The notes below the pieces were generated by a model. It worked only from the letters and a program-made list of their open reading frames with translations, did not search any database and had not been told where the DNA came from. The position numbers and the translations under genes were made by a program. Positions 54,889-64,000 of a stretch of 64,000 bases of DNA are shown in pieces. Location: NCBI RefSeq assembly GCF_001908205.1, contig NZ_LGHL01000020.1, forward strand, positions 1 to 64,000, written 5' to 3'. This stretch comes from Bradyrhizobium sp. NAS80.1 (GTDB taxonomy: Bacteria; Pseudomonadota; Alphaproteobacteria; Rhizobiales; Xanthobacteraceae). Position 1 is the stretch's first letter. Every line of letters starts with the position of its first letter.

Positions 54889-55167
54889 TCAAGCCTTCTT
54901 GGCTTTCTTGTCGCCGGAGTGGCCATGGAAGGTCCGGGTCGGCGAGAACTCGCCGAACTTGTGACCTACCATTTCCTCGTTGACGGCCACCGGCACGTGC
55001 TTCTGACCGTTGTAGACGCCGAAGGTCAGGCCGACGAACTGCGGCAGGATCGTCGAGCGACGGCTCCAGATCTTGATGACGTCGTGACGGCCGGACGCGC
55101 GCGCGGCATCTGCCTTCTTGAGCAGAGAACCCTCGACGAACGGGCCTTTCCAGACTGAACGAACCAT
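54889..55167 (-). CDS. rpsS: 30S ribosomal protein S19
   Basis: 92 residues. [20 protein letters not shown] and [20 protein letters not shown] are S19 signatures. It forms a head complex with S13. Confidence 0.99.
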   Translation of the reverse strand: MVRSVWKGPFVEGSLLKKADAARASGRHDVIKIWSRRSTILPQFVGLTFGVYNGQKHVPVAVNEEMVGHKFGEFSPTRTFHGHSGDKKAKKA

Positions 55168-55179
55168 GTCCGGCGTTCC

Positions 55180-56013
55180 TTACTTCTTCCGCTTGTGGCG
55201 GCTTAGGAGAATGAATTTGTTGGTCGACTTGTTGGTGCGGGTCTTCTTGCCCTTGGTCGGCTTGCCCCACGGGGTGACCGGGTGGCGACCGCCCGAGGTA
55301 CGACCTTCACCACCGCCGTGCGGATGGTCGATCGGGTTCATCGCGACACCGCGGTTGTGCGGGCGACGGCCCATCCAACGCTTGCGGCCGGCCTTGCCGA
55401 TCGAGGTGTTCATGTGATCCGGGTTCGACACCGCGCCGATCGTGCCGCGGCAGCGGCCGTGCACCAGGCGCTGCTCGCCCGAGTTCAGGCGGATGATCAC
55501 GTAGTCCTGGTCGCGACCGACGAGCTGAGCATAGGTACCCGCGGAACGGGCGAGCTGGCCGCCCTTCCCGATCTTGGTCTCGATGTTGTGGATGATCGTG
55601 CCGACCGGCATGTTGCCGAGCGGCATGACGTTGCCCGGCTTCACGTCGACGTAGTTGCCGGCGATAATGGTGTCACCCACGGCCAGGCGCTGCGGCGCCA
55701 GGATGTAGGCCTGCTCGCCGTCCTGATACTTGATCAGCGCAATGAAGCCGGTGCGGTTCGGATCGTACTCGAGCCGCTCGACGGTCGCGGGGACGTCGAT
55801 CTTCTCGCGCTTGAAATCGACCGTGCGCAGCGTCTTCTTGTGACCGCCGCCACGGAAGCGCACGGTGATGCGACCGGTGTTGTTGCGGCCGCCCGAGGAA
55901 TGCTTGCCCTCGGTGAGCGCCTTGACCGGCTTGCCCTTGTAGAGGGCCGAACGATCAACCATGACCAGCTGGCGCTGGCCCGGCGTCGTGGGATTGAATT
56001 TCTTCAGTGCCAT
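55180..56013 (-). CDS. rplB: 50S ribosomal protein L2
   Basis: 277 residues. [20 protein letters not shown], and near the end [20 protein letters not shown], which contains the conserved His needed for peptidyl-transferase assembly, then [20 protein letters not shown]. It is 12 bases after rplW. Confidence 0.99.
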   Translation of the reverse strand: MALKKFNPTTPGQRQLVMVDRSALYKGKPVKALTEGKHSSGGRNNTGRITVRFRGGGHKKTLRTVDFKREKIDVPATVERLEYDPNRTGFIALIKYQDGEQAYILAPQRLAVGDTIIAGNYVDVKPGNVMPLGNMPVGTIIHNIETKIGKGGQLARSAGTYAQLVGRDQDYVIIRLNSGEQRLVHGRCRGTIGAVSNPDHMNTSIGKAGRKRWMGRRPHNRGVAMNPIDHPHGGGEGRTSGGRHPVTPWGKPTKGKKTRTNKSTNKFILLSRHKRKK

Positions 56014-56025
56014 CGTCGTACGACC

Positions 56026-56328
56026 TTACAGACCGGTGGTGACGTCGATCCGGTGGCCCTCTTCGAGGGTCACGATCGCGCGCTTGCTATTCGACTGCGA
56101 GCCGAGATTGCCGCGGAAGACCTTGGTCTTGCCCTTGCGGACCAGCGTGTTGACGCTCTTGACCTTGACGTCGAACAGCTTCTCGATCGCTTCCTTGATC
56201 TGCGGCTTGGTTGCCTTCGCGGCCACCTTGAACAGCACCTTGTTGTGCTCCGAGGCGATCGTCGCCTTTTCGGTCACGACCGGCGACAGGATCACGTCGT
56301 AGTGGCGAGGCTCGATGTTCTTCGTCAT
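56026..56328 (-). CDS. rplW: 50S ribosomal protein L23
   Basis: 100 residues. [40 protein letters not shown]. It is the main chaperone/SRP docking protein at the tunnel exit. It overlaps rplD by 4 bases. Confidence 0.99.
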   Translation of the reverse strand: MTKNIEPRHYDVILSPVVTEKATIASEHNKVLFKVAAKATKPQIKEAIEKLFDVKVKSVNTLVRKGKTKVFRGNLGSQSNSKRAIVTLEEGHRIDVTTGL

Positions 56329-56945
56329 TTGAAGCGCGCCTCCAGCGCATCGATGGCGGCCTTGGTCAGAACGAGCTTCTGACGGCGCAGGATGTCATAG
56401 ACGTTGATGCCCTGGATCGGCAGCACGTCCATGTTCGGGATGTTGCGGGCCGCAGCGGCAAAGCCGGTGTTGAGCTCGGCACCGTCGATGATCAGCGCGT
56501 TGGTGAGCCCGAGGCCCGAGAAATGACCGAGCAGCGCCTTGGTCTTGGCGGCTTCCAGCGCGGCCTTCTCGATCACCACGAGATCACCGTCCTTGGCCTT
56601 GGCCGAGAGCGCATGCTTCAGAGCGAGCGCGCGGACCTTCTTCGGCAGGTCGGTAGCGTGCGAACGCACCACCGGACCGAAGGCACGGCCGCCGCCGCGG
56701 AACTGCGGCACGCGGGCCGAGCCGTGACGAGCACCGCCGGTGCCCTTCTGCTTGTACATCTTCTTGCCGGTGCGCCAGATCTCGGCGCGGCCCTTGGCCT
56801 TGTGCGTGCCGGCCTGGCGCTTGTTGAGCTGCCACTGGACGCAGCGCGCGATGATGTCTTCGCGCGGCTCGAGGCCGAAAATGGCGTCGGAGAGCTGGAC
56901 CGAGCCGGCTTCCTTACCTTCGAGGGTGGTGACCTTCAATTCCAT
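56325..56945 (-). CDS. rplD: 50S ribosomal protein L4
   Basis: 206 residues from [20 protein letters not shown]. The tunnel loop [20 protein letters not shown] is present, and the C-terminal [20 protein letters not shown]. In E. coli L4 represses the S10 operon; unverified here. The start at 56945 is one base past the rplC stop; the longer frame to 56993 is rejected. Confidence 0.99.
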   Translation of the reverse strand: MELKVTTLEGKEAGSVQLSDAIFGLEPREDIIARCVQWQLNKRQAGTHKAKGRAEIWRTGKKMYKQKGTGGARHGSARVPQFRGGGRAFGPVVRSHATDLPKKVRALALKHALSAKAKDGDLVVIEKAALEAAKTKALLGHFSGLGLTNALIIDGAELNTGFAAAARNIPNMDVLPIQGINVYDILRRQKLVLTKAAIDALEARFK

Positions 56946-56946
56946 C

Positions 56947-57663
56947 TCACACACCCTCCTGCTGGGCCGCAGCCTCGGCTTCGCCGCCGGCAACCTTGAA
57001 CTTACCGGGCTTCGGAGCGTCCTTCGGCAGCGGCTTCTTGACGGCGTCGCGCACGCGGATCCAGCCGCCCTTGGAGCCGGGAACGGCGCCTTCGACGAGG
57101 ATCAGGCCGCGCTCAACATCGGTCTGAACGACGCGAAGGTTGAGCGTGGTGATGCGATCGACACCCATGTGGCCGGGCATCTTCTTGTTCTTCCAGGTCT
57201 TGCCGGGGTCCTGACGGCCACCGGTCGAACCGATCGAACGGTGCGAGATCGACACACCGTGCGTGGCGCGCAGACCGCCGAAGTTCCAGCGCTTCATACC
57301 GCCGGCAAAACCCTTACCGACCGAGGTGCCGGTGACGTCGACGAACTGGCCGACGACGAAGTGATCGGCCTGGATCTCGGCGCCGACCGGGATCATCGCA
57401 TCCGCGGTCACGCGGAATTCCTCGACCCGGCGCTTGGGCTCAACCTTGGCGACCGCGAACTGTCCGCGCTCAGCCTTGGGCATGTACACGGTCTTGCGGC
57501 TGCCAGAACCGAGCTGGAGCGCGACGTAACCGTTCTTCTCTTCGGTGCGGTGGCCTACGACCTGGCAATTGCCGAGCTTCAGCACGGTCACGGGGATATG
57601 TTCGCCGGCCTCCGTAAAGACCCGCGTCATCCCGACCTTTTGTGCGATCACTCCGGAGCGCAT
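56947..57663 (-). CDS. rplC: 50S ribosomal protein L3
   Basis: 238 residues from [20 protein letters not shown]. Contains [20 protein letters not shown], which includes the glutamine methylated by PrmB in other bacteria, then [16 protein letters not shown]-terminal Ala/Glu-rich extension is usual for the group. Confidence 0.99.
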   Translation of the reverse strand: MRSGVIAQKVGMTRVFTEAGEHIPVTVLKLGNCQVVGHRTEEKNGYVALQLGSGSRKTVYMPKAERGQFAVAKVEPKRRVEEFRVTADAMIPVGAEIQADHFVVGQFVDVTGTSVGKGFAGGMKRWNFGGLRATHGVSISHRSIGSTGGRQDPGKTWKNKKMPGHMGVDRITTLNLRVVQTDVERGLILVEGAVPGSKGGWIRVRDAVKKPLPKDAPKPGKFKVAGGEAEAAAQQEGV

Positions 57664-57715
57664 CGGCTTGCTTCCTGTTCTTTCTGTCCGCTTGCGCGGA
57701 CGGGATCCAAAAATC

Positions 57716-58024
57716 TTAGAGCTTGATCTCGACGTCGACACCGGCGGCCAGGTCGAGCTTCATCAAAGCGTCGACGGTCTGCGGGGTCGGATCGACGATG
57801 TCGAGCAGGCGCTTGTGGGTGCGCATCTCGAACTGTTCGCGGCTCTTCTTGTCGACGTGGGGCGAACGGTTGACGGTGAACTTCTCGATGCGGGTGGGCA
57901 GCGGAATGGGTCCGCGAACCTGCGCGCCGGTGCGCTTCGCCGTGTTCACGATCTCACGCGTCGACGTATCGAGAATACGATGGTCGAACGCCTTGAGACG
58001 GATACGAATATTTTGGCCGTTCAT
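57716..58024 (-). CDS. rpsJ: 30S ribosomal protein S10
   Basis: 102 residues. [20 protein letters not shown] and [20 protein letters not shown]. It is also the NusB partner in antitermination. It is the first gene of the S10 set, 82 bases after tuf with a repeat in the gap. Confidence 0.99.
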
Positions 58025-58048
58025 TGCCGTGGTCTCTCTTCAGTGGGT

Positions 58049-58102
58049 GGCGAATAGCGAATAGCGAATGTCACCACTCGCTACTCGCCAATCCCTATTC
58101 GC
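58049..58102. repeat. GCGAATA small repeat, tuf-rpsJ gap
   Basis: GGCGAATAGCGAATAGCGAAT is followed by ACTCGCTACTCGCCAATCCC and TATTCGCG, self-complementary. It is close to the reverse complement of the 43508-43562 element. Confidence 0.7.
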
Positions 58103-58106
58103 GTAA

Positions 58107-59297
<1,191 letters not shown>

Positions 59298-59337
59298 TTG
59301 ACTCTCCGTTCAATCGTCAGCTTGGGACCGACGACAA

Positions 59338-61410
<2,073 letters not shown>

Positions 61411-61444
61411 AGGGTGTTCCTTGCGAGTCCGTTAGGTGTCGCCG

Positions 61445-61930
<486 letters not shown>

Positions 61931-62302
61931 TTACTTCGGACGCTTCGCGCCGTACTTCGAACGACGCTGCTTACGGTTTTTGACGCCCTGGGTATCCAGA
62001 ACGCCGCGGAGGATGTGGTAGCGCACGCCGGGCAAGTCCTTGACACGACCGCCGCGGATCATGACCACCGAGTGCTCCTGAAGGTTATGGCCCTCACCCG
62101 GGATGTAGCCGATCACCTCGAAGCCATTGGTCAGACGCACCTTGGCAACCTTACGAAGCGCCGAGTTCGGCTTCTTCGGGGTCGTGGTGTAGACGCGCGT
62201 ACAAACGCCGCGCTTCTGCGGCGACTGCTGCAGCGCCGGCACCTTCTTGCGCGACTTCTGCACTTCACGCGGTTGTGCGATCAGCTGGTTGATCGTCGGC
62301 AT
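61931..62302 (-). CDS. rpsL: 30S ribosomal protein S12
   Basis: 123 residues. [20 protein letters not shown] and [15 protein letters not shown] both keep the Lys residues whose change gives streptomycin resistance, so the protein is of the sensitive wild-type form. It is the first gene of the cluster. Confidence 0.99.
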   Translation of the reverse strand: MPTINQLIAQPREVQKSRKKVPALQQSPQKRGVCTRVYTTTPKKPNSALRKVAKVRLTNGFEVIGYIPGEGHNLQEHSVVMIRGGRVKDLPGVRYHILRGVLDTQGVKNRKQRRSKYGAKRPK

Positions 62303-62973
62303 CCTGGCCTTACCCTTTGTTCTGCCGCGGCCCCTTCCGGGCCCGCTGTCTTACCGCGGCCCGTTGCCGGGACCGCAAATTCGTTTCGAGCTACCCGCCC
62401 GACGAGGCCGCCTTCCGCGGAACAATCCGCACAAAGCGAAATCGCGCCAACCGCTCCATCACTGAGCGGAAAGCGCTTCGACGCCACAGAGGACCGCAGT
62501 ATCTAGACCGATCAGCGTAAAGCTGCGGCCCGCGCACCGAGGTCATGCATCCGAAATCGGTCTCAAGAGAACGAGCTCAAGAGAACTAAAATCGCACTGG
62601 CATTGCCTAGCTATGATCGACAGCGTTTGAGCGGCATTCATCGAGGTTGGTGCCCGTCTTTAGCGATCCCTGGGGATCAACGGGTGGCCCGTTCCGACGT
62701 TGGCTATGCTCACCGCCTGTCGTTAAGTGAGGCGCTTTCTATAAGTGAGAATCGATCAAGTCAAGGCGAAACGACAGTCGGAAAACGCTTCTGGCACCTG
62801 TCAAAATCGCTCTTTGCCGGCACTCACCGCGCCTCCCGGATATGGGAACCGGACAACGGTTCCGCTAGCCTAAAAGGCATTTATATCCGGGCAAAATATA
62901 CTTTTATAACTCTCGGTAAGCCTTTTTTTCCTGTTGATGCGTCAATCTGACACTCGCGGCAGAGATTTACGCC
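62303..62973. other. Upstream region of the str operon
   Basis: 671 bases with no convincing gene. The segment nearest rpsL (62310-62480) is GC-rich with GCCGCGGCCC/GGGCCCG-like stems, perhaps leader structure. The distal part (62700-62950) is clearly AT-richer and is a likely place for the strong operon promoter and upstream element, but I could not fix -35/-10 boxes. rpoBC, expected nearby in many bacteria, is not in the window. Confidence 0.5.
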
Positions 62974-63832
62974 ATGCGGTACACCGACATTGCCATTATC
63001 GGCGGGGGATTGTCAGGCTCGACCGCCGCCGCGATGCTTGGCCGCGCCGGCATTTCGACAATACTGATCGATCCGCATGAGACCTATTCGGCGGATTTTC
63101 GCGTCGAAAACTCAGCGGGCACGTTCAGGTCGAGCGATTCTTGCGGACCGGGATCGCAGAATCGGTGCTGCGCCGCGCGACCTTTGCCGGCGAGAACTGG
63201 ATCGCCCGATTCGGCCACCTGCTCGACAAGGCCCCGAGCCGGCAGTTCAACATCCTTTACGATTCCCTGGTCAACGCGGTCCGCGACGAAATCCCTGTTG
63301 CCGTCGAGCGCATCTGCGGCAAGGCTGTCTCGGTCGAGACGTGCCCGGAGCGGCAGAAGGTCGTGCTCTCCAACGGGGAGACGATCTCGGCCCGCCTGCT
63401 CGTGGTTGCCAACGGGCTGAACGTTGGTCTCCGCCACCAGGTCGGAATCGCGAGAATAGTCGTCAGCGCCTGCCGCCCGTGGCCTGCCCGGCGTCGTGCT
63501 GTGGGCGATGCCTTCTCGACCTCCTGCCCCGTCGCCGGCACCGGCTGCGACAAGGTCTTCACCGACGTCGAGCGGCTCTGCAACGTCTACATTCCGCAGT
63601 GGCTCGCTTCAGACGGAACGGGCGCGGCCAAGATCGCCGCATTCTACGCTGACCCGGTCAAGCGGGCCTGCGATCGATGGTCGGCCGCCAAGGCGTTCGA
63701 CTTCCGCTCGGTTTCGTTTGGCACGAGCCCCTACCGGACCGCGCAGCGCTGGGCGCGCTTCATCGCGTGGTCAGTTCAGGGGATGCTGCGGCCGGCTGGA
63801 CGAGCCTTCCACCTGGAGCCGAACTTCCTCGG
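62974..63832 (+). pseudogene. FAD-dependent oxidoreductase (tryptophan-halogenase-like) remnant
   Basis: Starts well: MRYTDIAIIGGGLSGSTAAA is a Rossmann FAD motif. After DFRVEN the frame breaks; adding one A at 63108-63111 (AAAA to AAAAA) continues LSGHVQVERFLRTGIAESVL and GENWIARFGHLLDKAPSRQF. After GIARIVVSAC a further break and probably an internal deletion occur, then VGDAFSTSCPVAGTGCDKVF and IPQWLASDG resume. The open frame continuing to 63923 through a serine run is antisense to the next gene. At least two frameshifts plus missing sequence argue for a true pseudogene. Confidence 0.8.
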
Positions 63833-64000
63833 TCACTCCTCCTCGTCGTCCTCGTCCTCATCATCCTCGTCGAGGTCGTCTTCATCATCCTCGTCGGCAT
63901 CGTCGCTGTCGTCGTCGGAGTGAGCCGCAGCGCCGTGAGGCTGATGGATCTGGTCGTTCCAAAGTTTGCGATAGGTACCGTTCTTGGCGAGCAGCTGGGC
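63833..64000 (-). CDS. ABC exporter, C-terminal end (partial), with acidic tail
   Basis: Cut by the right edge. The minus strand from 64000 reads AQLLAKNGTYRKLWNDQIHQ, the usual end of an ABC exporter nucleotide-binding domain (LLA.NG.Y..LW). It then continues PHGAAAHSDDDSDDADEDDE and ends in a run of Asp/Glu (about 30 acidic residues) with TGA at 63833-63835. The frame is open through all 55 visible codons. The substrate is unknown. Confidence 0.75.
   Translation of the reverse strand, partial: AQLLAKNGTYRKLWNDQIHQPHGAAAHSDDDSDDADEDDEDDLDEDDEDEDDEEE

Noticed and set aside
62603..62950. 115-codon plus-strand open frame upstream of the flavin pseudogene
   Set aside because: No RBS, no domain, mixed composition; treated as non-coding leader/promoter DNA.
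63141..63923. Plus-strand open frame ending in a long serine run
   Set aside because: The serine run is the antisense of an in-frame Asp/Glu tail of a minus-strand ABC exporter; the upstream part is the degraded flavin gene.

Overview
The window is a chromosomal segment of a high-GC alphaproteobacterium. Gene order, protein sequences and the many short palindromic intergenic repeats fit Bradyrhizobium (or a close Nitrobacteraceae relative). This placement is by recognition and was not searched. No phage, plasmid, transposase, integrase or CRISPR locus was seen.

Left part (1-13 kb): a tRNA-Arg(TCG), small hypothetical genes, a VOC-fold protein, a GrlR-like protein, an orphan PAS sensor histidine kinase and an EamA exporter. 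A minus-strand run follows: thiolase, DUF35 zinc-ribbon protein, MaoC hydratase, SDR dehydrogenase, DapA-like aldolase and NUDIX hydrolase. The first four look like a split bacterial counterpart of a peroxisomal multifunctional beta-oxidation enzyme plus its thiolase. The thiolase carries a one-base frameshift in a C6/G6 tract.

Middle (13-43 kb): fused indolepyruvate ferredoxin oxidoreductase, triheme cytochrome c, UPF0126/TRIC membrane protein (probable 3' frameshift), PEP-mutase-like protein, and an ABM/NIPSNAP pair divergent from an ArsR regulator. Next come small secreted proteins (GCG_CRPN type; Tat signal with a His/Trp/Arg tail), a frameshifted glutathione S-transferase, and a small scar region holding DUF2214 and GST fragments around a low-GC secreted-protein gene. 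Then propionyl-CoA carboxylase beta subunit, DUF4260 protein, class D beta-lactamase, a stand-alone FlhB C-terminal protein with FliK, ATP12 chaperone, pseudouridine synthase, RarA, a Deg protease, a porin and two oxidoreductases.

Right part (43-62.3 kb): the complete str-S10-spc-alpha cluster on the minus strand. In transcription order it is rpsL, rpsG, fusA, tuf, rpsJ, rplC, rplD, rplW, rplB, rpsS, rplV, rpsC, rplP, rpmC, rpsQ, rplN, rplX, rplE, rpsN, rpsH, rplF, rplR, rpsE, rpmD, rplO, secY, adk, rpsM, rpsK, rpoA, rplQ. A terminator follows rplQ. Adenylate kinase has a histone-H1-like Lys/Ala tail of about 90 residues.

The right edge holds a degraded FAD-dependent oxidoreductase and the last 55 codons of an ABC exporter with a very acidic C-terminus. 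I did not find a clearly new multi-gene system. The best leads are the Adk tail, the acidic ABC tail, the small secreted proteins and scar region, and four apparent frameshifts that need re-sequencing to tell decay from sequencing error.
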